Shown: piece by piece, positions 33,116 to 39,984 of the stretch
Numbering within the stretch: the first letter of the stretch is position 1
How the letters are laid out: each line of letters starts with the position of its first letter
NCBI GenBank assembly: GCA_003104995.1
Contig: PQAO01000012.1
Location: forward strand, 62,001-126,000
From: Dehalococcoidia bacterium
Lineage (GTDB): Bacteria > Chloroflexota > Dehalococcoidia > Tepidiformales > Tepidiformaceae
DNA: 64,000 nt
Direction: 5' to 3'
Notes under the pieces: model-generated
Database searches by the model: none
Told to the model about the DNA's origin: nothing
What the model saw: the letters and a program-made list of their open reading frames with translations, nothing else
Made by a program: the position numbers and the translations under genes

Positions 33116-34414
33116 ATGGCGCGTGAAACAGCGGAGAGCGCCGCGGAGGCGGCTTCGGGCACGCGCCGTATCTATTTCGGTTACTGGCTCATCGGGGCGG
33201 CGTTTATCGCGCAATTCGTGGCTGTTGGCTCTCAGAACTACGTGGTGGGCGCGTTTCTGAAGCCGATGACGGACGACCTGGGGTGGACGCGGGCCGAGTT
33301 CACGTATGCGCGCACGATCGCCCAGGTCATCATGGCGTTCACCGGGTTCTTCATCGGCGCGCACGTCGACCGCCACGGTGGACGGCGGCTGATGCTCATC
33401 GGCATCACGATCCTTTCATCGTCGCTGTTCGCCCTGAGCTTCGTGCAGCAGCTGTGGCACTGGATAGTCCTGAACGGCCTGATGCTGACGATCGGCGCTG
33501 CGATGATCGGGAACCTGGTCGTGAACGTCACGCTTTCCAAGTGGTTCGTGGAGAAGCGGGGGCTGGCTGTCGCGCTGGCTTCGATGGGGGTGTCGATGGC
33601 GGGCGTGCTCCTGACGCCAGCGATGACCGAGGTGGTCGACGAATGGGGCTGGAGGGCCGGCTGGCGGTTCATGGGTGGCGGCGCGTTCGCCCTGATCGTA
33701 CCGATCGCATTCCTCATGCGGCGTGCACCGGAGGACTACGGCCTCCACCCGGACGGCAGGACCGCGGCGCAGGTGGCAGCCGGCGCAGGCCAAAAGGCGA
33801 GCATCGACTTCGCCGCCTCGCTGACCCGGGGCGAGGCGCTGCGGACGGTGTCGTTCTACATGCTGGTGCTGGCGTTCGGGATGTTCGGCCTGACCATCGG
33901 GGTGATGTTGCTGCACACGATCCCGTTCATGACGGACGCGGGATATTCACGGTCGACGGCCGCCTTCATGATCACGCTGGCGTCGATCCCGGCGCTGGTC
34001 TCGAAACCGTTCTGGGGCCTGTTGATGGACAAGACCGACCCGAAGCGGCTGGCATCGATCAGCGCTTTCATAACGGGCGCCTCCATCCTGGCCATCACGC
34101 TGTCGGTACGTGCGGAGGCGAACCCGCTCATCTGGGGCGGATTCCTCCTCCTTGGGTTCGGCTGGGGCGGGATGATCCCGTTGCAGGAGCTGATCTGGGC
34201 GACGTTCTTCGGACGGCGCTACCTGGGATCGGTGCGGAGCGCGGGGCTCCCGTTCTCGCTGATCCTTGGCGCCGGGGCGCCGCTGCTGGTATCGGAGTAC
34301 GTGGACCACGTCGGCGACTACAACGGCGCATTCTTCACGATTGCGGCGTTCAACGTGATGGCGGCCGTGTTGTTGCTGTTCATCCGGAAGCCGACCCGGG
34401 GCGAGACGGCGTAG
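33116..34414 (+). CDS. MFS transporter, monocarboxylate/OFA-like
   Basis: This 432-residue, twelve-helix carrier begins with a charged tail and IYFGYWLIGAAFIAQFVAVG, followed by the loop GAHVDRHGGRRLMLIGI between helices 2 and 3 and EKRGLAVALASMGVSMAGVL in helix 5. It is of the same type as the carrier at 29257-30594. The cytoplasmic middle loop contains LHPDGRTAAQVAAGAGQK. A TAGACT box at 33079-33084 and a CAGGTGACC element give a leader of about 25 nt. The 223-bp gap before it holds no clear gene. Confidence 0.85.
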   Translation: MARETAESAAEAASGTRRIYFGYWLIGAAFIAQFVAVGSQNYVVGAFLKPMTDDLGWTRAEFTYARTIAQVIMAFTGFFIGAHVDRHGGRRLMLIGITILSSSLFALSFVQQLWHWIVLNGLMLTIGAAMIGNLVVNVTLSKWFVEKRGLAVALASMGVSMAGVLLTPAMTEVVDEWGWRAGWRFMGGGAFALIVPIAFLMRRAPEDYGLHPDGRTAAQVAAGAGQKASIDFAASLTRGEALRTVSFYMLVLAFGMFGLTIGVMLLHTIPFMTDAGYSRSTAAFMITLASIPALVSKPFWGLLMDKTDPKRLASISAFITGASILAITLSVRAEANPLIWGGFLLLGFGWGGMIPLQELIWATFFGRRYLGSVRSAGLPFSLILGAGAPLLVSEYVDHVGDYNGAFFTIAAFNVMAAVLLLFIRKPTRGETA

Positions 34415-34453
34415 GGGTTGCGCCCCTCTGAGGCATGCGTACATCGTGTGCGT

Positions 34454-34630
34454 ATGGATGACCAAACGCCGGAGAGCAGCACCACCCGCGAATCCACTCA
34501 GGAACGTCGCCGGCTGCAACAATTCGCCGGGATAGAGCGAGCCAAAGAGCTGGTGCAGCGATACGTGGAAGGCACACCCTCGATGGCTGATGAGCTGCTG
34601 GCCGAGCGGCGCGCCGAAGCGGAGAAGTGA
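34454..34630 (+). CDS. Solitary Phd/VapB-type antitoxin-like protein (58 aa)
   Basis: This 58-residue highly charged protein ends in RAKELVQRYVEGTPSMADEL followed by LAERRAEAEK. That resembles the C-terminal toxin-neutralising tail of Phd/VapB-type antitoxins (a helix, a Pro/Gly-Ser turn, and a DELLAERRAEA-like helix). The N-terminal DNA-binding part is replaced by a short Ser/Thr/Glu-rich stretch, and no toxin gene follows: the next gene is an oxidoreductase. It may be an orphan antitoxin, a remnant or an unrelated short regulator. ATG 34454 is preferred over GTG/ATG codons upstream because homology begins there. Confidence 0.45.
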   Translation: MDDQTPESSTTRESTQERRRLQQFAGIERAKELVQRYVEGTPSMADELLAERRAEAEK

Positions 34631-34676
34631 CGCGCCAGCGTGACACCCGCCTCGTGAGCGGCCACAATCGCGGGCC

Positions 34677-35735
34677 ATGACCGTTCGCATCGGCCTCGTC
34701 GGGACGCAGTTCATCGGCAACCTGTACGCGCATTCGCTGCGGCAGGTGGGGGGCGCGGAGATTGCGGCGGTTGCATCGCCGAACACCGCGGCCGCGTTTG
34801 CCGGGCGCTGGGGCATCGAGCGGCACTACGCGGACTACCGGGAGATGATCGCGGCGGGCGGGCTGGACGCGGTGGCGATCGCCGCACCGAACGACCTGCA
34901 CTACGACATCGCGCTGCGGGCGGCGGGCGCCGGGATGCACGTGCTCTGCGAGAAGCCACTGGCGATGAGCCTTTCCGAAGCTGACGGGATGATTGGGGCG
35001 TGCGACCGGGCCGGGGTGGCGCTGATGTATGCGGAGAACCTGTTGTTCGTGCCGATGTACCAGCGCGTGCGGGAACTCGCGCGGAGGGGCCGGGTCGGGC
35101 AACCGTTCCTGGTGAAGCAATCCCAAAGCCACGGGGGACCGTACTCACCGTGGTTTTGGGATGTCGAGCGCTCGGGCGGGGGTGTCGTGCTCGACATGGG
35201 GTGCCACAGCATCCACGCGATCTGCTGGGCGATGGGGGCGTGGCCGGAGGCGGTGACCGCGACGATGGGCCGCTATGCGCACGCGGAGAAGGGCCTCGGC
35301 GAGGACCACTCGACGGTGATCCTGCACTTCCCGGGCGGGGCGATCGGGATCGCGGAGAACTCGTGGGCGATGCCCGGCGGGAACGACTACCTGGAGGTGT
35401 ACGGCCCAAAGGGGCGGCTCGTCGCGAACCTGGAGCGGGGCCCGGCGATCGCCATGTACACGGCGCCGGAGAGCGAGACGGCGCTCGACGCCTCGACGCG
35501 GAGCGGCTGGCAGTACCCGATGTACGAAGAGGCGTGGCAATTCGGGTTCCCGCAGGAGCTGCAACACTTCGTGGATGTGGTCGAAGGGCGGGCGGAGCTG
35601 CAGTCGAGCGGGGAAGACGGCCGGCGGGTACTCGAGATCATCTGCGCGGCGTACGAGTCGGCGCGGCTGGGGCAAAGGGTGGCGCTGCCGTTCGCGAGCA
35701 CGGCGAAGAAGCCCATCGAGCACTGGTGGGGGTGA
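34677..35735 (+). CDS. Gfo/Idh/MocA-family oxidoreductase
   Basis: This 352-residue NAD(P)-dependent enzyme has an N-terminal Rossmann fold (IGLVGTQFIGNLYAHSLRQV), the conserved CEKPLAMS motif with the catalytic-site Lys, and a C-terminal domain starting near residue 125. The GGVVLDMGCHSIHAICWAMG segment holds the catalytic-type D-x-G-x-H. Members oxidise sugars, inositols or related compounds; the substrate is not evident. A CACAAT box ends eight bases before ATG 34677, so the message is probably leaderless. It stands alone. Confidence 0.9.
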   Translation: MTVRIGLVGTQFIGNLYAHSLRQVGGAEIAAVASPNTAAAFAGRWGIERHYADYREMIAAGGLDAVAIAAPNDLHYDIALRAAGAGMHVLCEKPLAMSLSEADGMIGACDRAGVALMYAENLLFVPMYQRVRELARRGRVGQPFLVKQSQSHGGPYSPWFWDVERSGGGVVLDMGCHSIHAICWAMGAWPEAVTATMGRYAHAEKGLGEDHSTVILHFPGGAIGIAENSWAMPGGNDYLEVYGPKGRLVANLERGPAIAMYTAPESETALDASTRSGWQYPMYEEAWQFGFPQELQHFVDVVEGRAELQSSGEDGRRVLEIICAAYESARLGQRVALPFASTAKKPIEHWWG

Positions 35736-35829
35736 GCGGCCGGCCGGTGCCGTTGGCCGCGCGCGGTTAACACCCCTTTCGGACGCACGCCGGGACTGGA
35801 GAGCGAGATTGGCCTAGGCTTATGCGAGC

Positions 35830-36543
35830 ATGAACTGGCTCCAATCGTTCTTCAGCACGCCGGCGCGCCAGGCCATGGGGTGGACCGGGCTGGGTATCCT
35901 TGGGATCGTGTTCGCGGCGCTCGGGGTGTGGTTCCTCACGGACAACGGTGGAAGCACCGGGACCGTGGCTGCAGGGCGAGACGACACGCCGGCGACGGCG
36001 ACGGCCACACCCAGCGCGACCGCCACGCAGACGCGGACCTCGACGCCGAAACCGTCAGCGACAGCCACTCCCAGCCCATCCGCCACCGCGACAGCGACGG
36101 CAACGGCCACTCCGCGCCAAACGGGCGGGGGCGGTGGGGCAGCGAACCCGCCTCAACAGCAGGTGCCCGAGCCGACGGCAACGCCGACACCAACCGTTCC
36201 CGCGGTGGTAGCGGGCGGGGAATATTGCAGCACGGAGACTGGTACCAACGTTAGCCTAGTCTCTCGCGTGGCTGGACTGTTCACCATCGGCGGATCCGCC
36301 GGGCCGGCAGGGAAGACGGTGACGCTGTTGTTCGATGGAGTTGCCGGTCCAAGTGGAGTGACGGTCACGGACCAGGGCAAGTCAGGTTTCGGAATCACTT
36401 ACGGCATCGGCGGGGCAGATTGCGCGAATCGACCAGGGGCCGCCATCTCACTTCTCGTCGACGGTGCCGACTATGCGACGGGGCTCGTCGTACCACCGGC
36501 CAATCCCGGCGCACTACAAGTCACCAACCTCGACATCCCATAG
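35830..36543 (+). CDS. Membrane-anchored protein with Thr/Pro/Ala linker
   Basis: This 237-residue protein has a short cytoplasmic N-terminus, one hydrophobic helix (GLGILGIVFAALGVWFL, about residues 20-36), a long Thr/Ala/Pro/Ser linker (residues 45-130) and an extracellular domain of about 100 residues. That domain contains YCSTETGTNVSLVSRVAGLF, two cysteines and mostly beta strands, ending in LQVTNLDIP. I do not recognise it. It could be a surface protein tethered at the membrane. It lies just before the duplicated 88-bp region and marks the left side of a stretch with altered codon use. Confidence 0.7.
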   Translation: MNWLQSFFSTPARQAMGWTGLGILGIVFAALGVWFLTDNGGSTGTVAAGRDDTPATATATPSATATQTRTSTPKPSATATPSPSATATATATATPRQTGGGGGAANPPQQQVPEPTATPTPTVPAVVAGGEYCSTETGTNVSLVSRVAGLFTIGGSAGPAGKTVTLLFDGVAGPSGVTVTDQGKSGFGITYGIGGADCANRPGAAISLLVDGADYATGLVVPPANPGALQVTNLDIP

Positions 36544-36600
36544 CGGCGGATAGCACCCTGCCGGTTCAACCTCGCGGTTCCCTGAGTGAACTGAAGCGTT

Positions 36601-36688
36601 GCCCCGATGTATTACGATGGGGCGTCCCGCAGGGGGCGCCTCATTCTTTGTGGCTGGAGTGCGAGATGGCGACGTTGCAGGAGCTGGC
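36601..36688 (+). repeat. 88-bp direct repeat, copy 1
   Basis: This 88-bp sequence is identical to 37290-37377. Copy 2 is the promoter region, start codon and first 7-8 codons of the metallo-beta-lactamase-fold gene, so copy 1 is a duplication of that gene's 5' end. The copies are 689 bp apart start to start and flank an inserted membrane-protein gene. Confidence 0.95.
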
Positions 36689-36800
36689 GAGTTGCGGCAC
36701 CGGGACGTGGCGTCCGACCAGCAATGACAGGAATGACCACGCCGCGCGTACGGGCGACGTGGTCGGCCCCCCCTTGGCACCAGCGGGCGTCCCTGAATGA
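36666..36800 (+). CDS. Chimeric 44-aa leader peptide from the duplicated gene start
   Basis: The ATG and first 7-8 codons (MATLQELA) come from copy 1 of the repeat. The frame then leaves the repeat and continues as unrelated residues to TGA at 36798-36800. The stop overlaps the ATG of the next gene at 36797 (ATGA), so if translated it would couple translation of the inserted gene to the duplicated start site. The sequence has no recognisable fold and it may have no function of its own. A GACCACG/CGTGGTC hairpin (36735-36741 and 36758-36764) lies inside it. Confidence 0.45.
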   Translation: MATLQELASCGTGTWRPTSNDRNDHAARTGDVVGPPLAPAGVPE

Positions 36801-37273
36801 CAGGTCTCGCAGTCGCTCTGTACCTCATGGCCGCCTGCGTGGAGGTTCTTGGTGTCTTGCTGGTCGTCCGGGGCATCGTTGCCGAACGGGACGCAATCAA
36901 GAGGTTCAAGGACCGACCGCTGGAACCTGCAGCCCGACGCATCGTGAGCAATGAACTCACACTGCAGTGGCAAGTCATGGGCAGGGAACTATCTCTCGAA
37001 GAAAAGGTGGCACGGCTGGAACGTACGGTCCCAGCTCAAATTCAGTCATTGAGTAGTCGCATCACCACGGTGGAACAAGAATCGCGTGCGTACACGGAAT
37101 CTCAGGCCGACGCGTTGTGGACGGCAGCAATTCGCGAGCGCAAATCTCTGAACGAGTTCGTTGCTCGAGAAGTCCGTTGGCTGTTCCTCGACTTGAAGTG
37201 GTGGGGAGCTATCGTTGTGGGAATTGGCGTCGCACTGGGAACACTGGCCAACATCATCGCCGCCGTGAAATAG
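36797..37273 (+). CDS. Inserted membrane protein with coiled coil (unknown family)
   Basis: This 158-residue protein has an N-terminal hydrophobic helix (LAVALYLMAACVEVLGVLLVV), a charged middle rich in heptad-like Leu/Ile positions (residues 70-110, LEEKVARLERTVPAQIQSLS), and a C-terminal hydrophobic helix (WWGAIVVGIGVALGTLANII). I do not recognise it. Codon use is less biased than in neighbours, with more A- and T-ending codons, which suggests transfer. It is the only substantial gene between the two 88-bp repeats and is coupled to the chimeric leader by an ATGA overlap. Confidence 0.65.
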   Translation: MTGLAVALYLMAACVEVLGVLLVVRGIVAERDAIKRFKDRPLEPAARRIVSNELTLQWQVMGRELSLEEKVARLERTVPAQIQSLSSRITTVEQESRAYTESQADALWTAAIRERKSLNEFVAREVRWLFLDLKWWGAIVVGIGVALGTLANIIAAVK

Positions 37274-37289
37274 CGACCCGTTGGGTGCG

Positions 37290-37377
37290 GCCCCGATGTA
37301 TTACGATGGGGCGTCCCGCAGGGGGCGCCTCATTCTTTGTGGCTGGAGTGCGAGATGGCGACGTTGCAGGAGCTGGC
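37290..37377 (+). repeat. 88-bp direct repeat, copy 2 (functional gene start)
   Basis: This copy is identical to 36601-36688. It carries the TACGAT-containing upstream region and the ATG at 37355 of the intact metallo-beta-lactamase-fold gene, so the host gene keeps a complete promoter and start despite the insertion. Confidence 0.95.
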
Positions 37378-38620
37378 CGAACTGGCATGGACTGGAGGGC
37401 GGGCGGAGGCCGATCGGCAGATGGCAAGGCCGGGCCAATTGCTCGAGGTGGTGCCGGGCGTTGCGCTGACGAGCGGGTTCGGGCAATCGATCACCATCAA
37501 GACGGGTGACGGGCTGGTCGTGGTGGATACGAGCGGGGTCGCGCACGGCCAGGCAGTTGCCGGGGCGCTGCGCGAGTGGAGCACCGAGCCGGTGCGGCGG
37601 GTGGTATACACCCACGGGCACTTCGACCACGTCGGCGGGATGGCGGCGTTCGACGCTGACGCGCAGGCACGCGGCTACGACCGGCCGCATGTCATCGCGC
37701 ACGAGAACGTGCCGAAGCGGTTCGACCGGTACACGCGTACCTCGGGCTACAACGCGGTCATCAACGCGCGGCAGTTTGGCGCGCGGCCGTTGTCTCTCGA
37801 GGGACAGGCCCAGTGGGAACGCTGGCGGCAGCCGGACGAGACCTATGCGGAATCGATGTCGTTCGAGCAGGGCGGTGTGACGTTCGAGCTGCGGCACGGT
37901 AAAGGCGAGACCGACGACCACACCTGGGTGTGGGTGCCCTCCCTGAAGCTGATCTGCGCGGGGGACTTCTTCATCTGGCGGACGCCGAACGCGGGGAACC
38001 CGCAGAAGGTGCAGCGCTATCCGGAGGAGTGGGCGGCGGCATTGCGGGCGATGGCGGCAAAGGGGGCAGAGGTGTTCGTCCCGAGCCACGGGTTCCCCAT
38101 CTACGGAAACGCGCGGATTCAGCAGGCGCTTGGCGAGGCGGCCGAGCTCCTCGAAACCCTGGTCGCGCAGACGCTGGAGTTGTTGAACCGCGGAGTACGG
38201 CTCGACGAGGTCATCCACACGGTGAAGGCGCCGGAGGAGCTGCTGCGGCGCCCGTACCTGGAGCCGTTGTACGACGAGCCGGAGTTCATCGTCCGGAATG
38301 TGTGGCGGATGTACGGCGGCTGGTGGGACGGGAACCCGGCGACGGTGAAGCCAGCGCGGGAGGCGGAGGTGGCGGCGGAGCTGGCGCGGCTGGCTGGCGG
38401 CGCGGCGGTGCTCGCGGCGAGGGCCCGCGAACTGGCCGGCACAGGGGACCTGCGACTGGCGTGTCACCTGGCGGAGTTCGCCGGGCTGGCGGCCCCGGAT
38501 GACGCGGAGGTGCAGGCCGCGCGGGCAGACGTGTACAACGCGCGGGCGGAGTCGGAGCAGTCGTTGATGTCGCGGGGGATTTTCCGGGCAGCTGCGCGGG
38601 AGAGCGAACCGCCGGCGTAG
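37355..38620 (+). CDS. MBL-fold hydrolase with alkyl-sulfatase dimerisation domain
   Basis: This 421-residue protein has a metallo-beta-lactamase domain with H87-G-H89-F-D91-H92 in YTHGHFDHVGGMA, and later DDHTWVWVPSLKLICAGDFF and a conserved HG in VPSHGFPIYG. Residues about 265-390 match the dimerisation domain of SdsA-type alkyl sulfatases (RGVRLDEVIHTV, then MYGGWWDGNPAT). It is shorter than true SdsA enzymes and lacks the SCP2-like lipid-binding end, so it may act on other esters or sulfates. Its 5' end lies in copy 2 of the 88-bp repeat. Confidence 0.88.
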   Translation: MATLQELAELAWTGGRAEADRQMARPGQLLEVVPGVALTSGFGQSITIKTGDGLVVVDTSGVAHGQAVAGALREWSTEPVRRVVYTHGHFDHVGGMAAFDADAQARGYDRPHVIAHENVPKRFDRYTRTSGYNAVINARQFGARPLSLEGQAQWERWRQPDETYAESMSFEQGGVTFELRHGKGETDDHTWVWVPSLKLICAGDFFIWRTPNAGNPQKVQRYPEEWAAALRAMAAKGAEVFVPSHGFPIYGNARIQQALGEAAELLETLVAQTLELLNRGVRLDEVIHTVKAPEELLRRPYLEPLYDEPEFIVRNVWRMYGGWWDGNPATVKPAREAEVAAELARLAGGAAVLAARARELAGTGDLRLACHLAEFAGLAAPDDAEVQAARADVYNARAESEQSLMSRGIFRAAARESEPPA

Positions 38621-38626
38621 GCGGGA

Positions 38627-38647
38627 ACCGGGGCCGGGCGGGCGGTG
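38627..38647 (+). repeat. 21-bp direct repeat, left copy
   Basis: The 21-bp GC-rich sequence beginning ACCGGGGCCGGGCGG is repeated exactly at 39728-39748. The two copies flank the cation diffusion facilitator gene. It lies just after the stop of the upstream gene. Confidence 0.7.
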
Positions 38648-38742
38648 CGGGAAGGTTGGCCCTCGGCCAGCCACCGACGGCAGATGCCACTCGTCGTAGT
38701 TGCCTTCTTGATGCATCGGGGGCCGGCGCTTCTAATCGAGAC

Positions 38743-39699
38743 ATGAACTCGACACATGAACACGGTCACGGCCATTCCCATGTCCGGTCACTGGACCTAT
38801 CGACTCGGGACGGCGTGCGCGCACTCAAGGTGGGGGTGGCGGGGCTTGGCCTAACGACCGTCTTTCAGGTCGCCTTGGTGCTGCTGAGCGGATCCGTTGC
38901 ACTCCTCGGCGACACGCTCCACAACGGTGTTGACGTGGCCGGGACAGCGATAGTCTGGCTCGCTTTCATCGTTACTAAACGGCAGCGGACGACGCGCTTC
39001 AGCTACGGATATCACAGGGTGGAAGACCTTGCCGGCCTGGCCGTTGTCGCGTTGATCGCGGGTAGCGCGGTCCTGGTCATCTACGAATCGGTCCGCGCCT
39101 TCGGCGAGACGCCGGAGCTACACCGGCCGTGGCTCGTACTGGTCGCCGGCCTCGGTGGGTTCGCGGGCAACGAGGCGGTCGCACAATACAAAATCCGGGT
39201 CGGCAAACGGATCGGGAGTTCCGCCCTTCTTGCCGACGGGCAGCACTCTCGAGCAGACGGGTTCACTTCACTCGGAGTTGTGGCGGCGGCAATCGGGATC
39301 ATGATCGATCAGCCTCGAATCGATGCTGCCGTGGGCCTGGGCATTGGCGTGTTGATCGGGTGGGCGGCATATGAATCTGGCCGGGAAGTGGTCCTCCGGC
39401 TCCTCGATCATGGGGACCCCGGGATCCGTCACGAGCTGGAGCATGCGGCGGAGGAAGTTGGAGGCTTCGATCACATCAACGATATTCGCCTCCGTCACTC
39501 CGGGCGCACCGTTCACCTCGTCGCGCATGTGTGCATGCCTGCGAGCTACAGCCTGATCCAGGCGCACGATGTCGGCGAAGACCTGCGCCAGGCGTGGCTG
39601 CACGTGCTCCCGCCCGGGTCGATCGTCGACGTCCATGCCGACCCGTTCGACGCGGAACTGGGCTCGCCGCACGCCCAGGAGACCGCACACTCCCACTGA
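38743..39699 (+). CDS. Cation diffusion facilitator (CDF) metal exporter
   Basis: This 318-residue protein exports divalent metals such as zinc, cobalt or iron by proton exchange. It has a His-rich N-terminus (HEHGHGHSH), six hydrophobic helices with the metal-site patterns GDTLHNGVD (helix 2) and DGQHSRADG (helix 5), and a C-terminal cytoplasmic ferredoxin-like domain with several histidines. ATG 38743 follows a TCTAAT box by six bases, so the message is likely leaderless; the longer frame to 38656 is unlikely. Codon use differs from neighbours and 21-bp direct repeats flank it, which suggests insertion. Confidence 0.92.
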   Translation: MNSTHEHGHGHSHVRSLDLSTRDGVRALKVGVAGLGLTTVFQVALVLLSGSVALLGDTLHNGVDVAGTAIVWLAFIVTKRQRTTRFSYGYHRVEDLAGLAVVALIAGSAVLVIYESVRAFGETPELHRPWLVLVAGLGGFAGNEAVAQYKIRVGKRIGSSALLADGQHSRADGFTSLGVVAAAIGIMIDQPRIDAAVGLGIGVLIGWAAYESGREVVLRLLDHGDPGIRHELEHAAEEVGGFDHINDIRLRHSGRTVHLVAHVCMPASYSLIQAHDVGEDLRQAWLHVLPPGSIVDVHADPFDAELGSPHAQETAHSH

Positions 39700-39727
39700 C
39701 TGATCACCTGGACTGGCTGTGCCAGGC

Positions 39728-39748
39728 ACCGGGGCCGGGCGGGCGGTG
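39728..39748 (+). repeat. 21-bp direct repeat, right copy
   Basis: Exact copy of 38627-38647. It ends one base before the TAGAAC box that would drive the truncated sigma-factor remnant at 39761. Confidence 0.7.
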
Positions 39749-39760
39749 TAGAACAACCAG

Positions 39761-39850
39761 GTGAGCCCGGAAAGGGACGACGTTGAGCTGGTAACGGGGG
39801 CGCAGGCGGGTGATACCGCGGCGGAGGCAGGGCCGGGCACGGGCCGGTAG
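39761..39850 (+). pseudogene. Truncated ECF sigma-factor N-terminus
   Basis: A GTG-started frame of 29 residues reads SPERDDVELVTGAQAGDTAA and then stops after a Gly/Ala-rich tail. The DDxELVxxAQAGDxAA pattern is the start of region 2 of ECF sigma factors, so this looks like the remaining N-terminal stub. A TAGAAC box lies six bases before the GTG, keeping the leaderless layout seen elsewhere. The following bases up to 39984 hold no gene that I can support. Confidence 0.45.
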
Positions 39851-39984
39851 GTCTTCGCCCTGCCTGGTGCACTGGCCGCTTGCCGGTTTCGCGGAGCGGC
39901 GGACGCAGCGGGTGCCTTCCACCCAATCCCTTATTCCGAAGCCGCCCCATCGCGCTCGGACAGGGAGGGCATCCGGGCGCACCG

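Noticed and set aside
36601..37377. Interpretation of the 88-bp repeat as a transposon target duplication
   Set aside because: Target duplications are normally only 2-14 bp and no terminal inverted repeats or transposase are present; an 88-bp copy of a gene start needs another mechanism.
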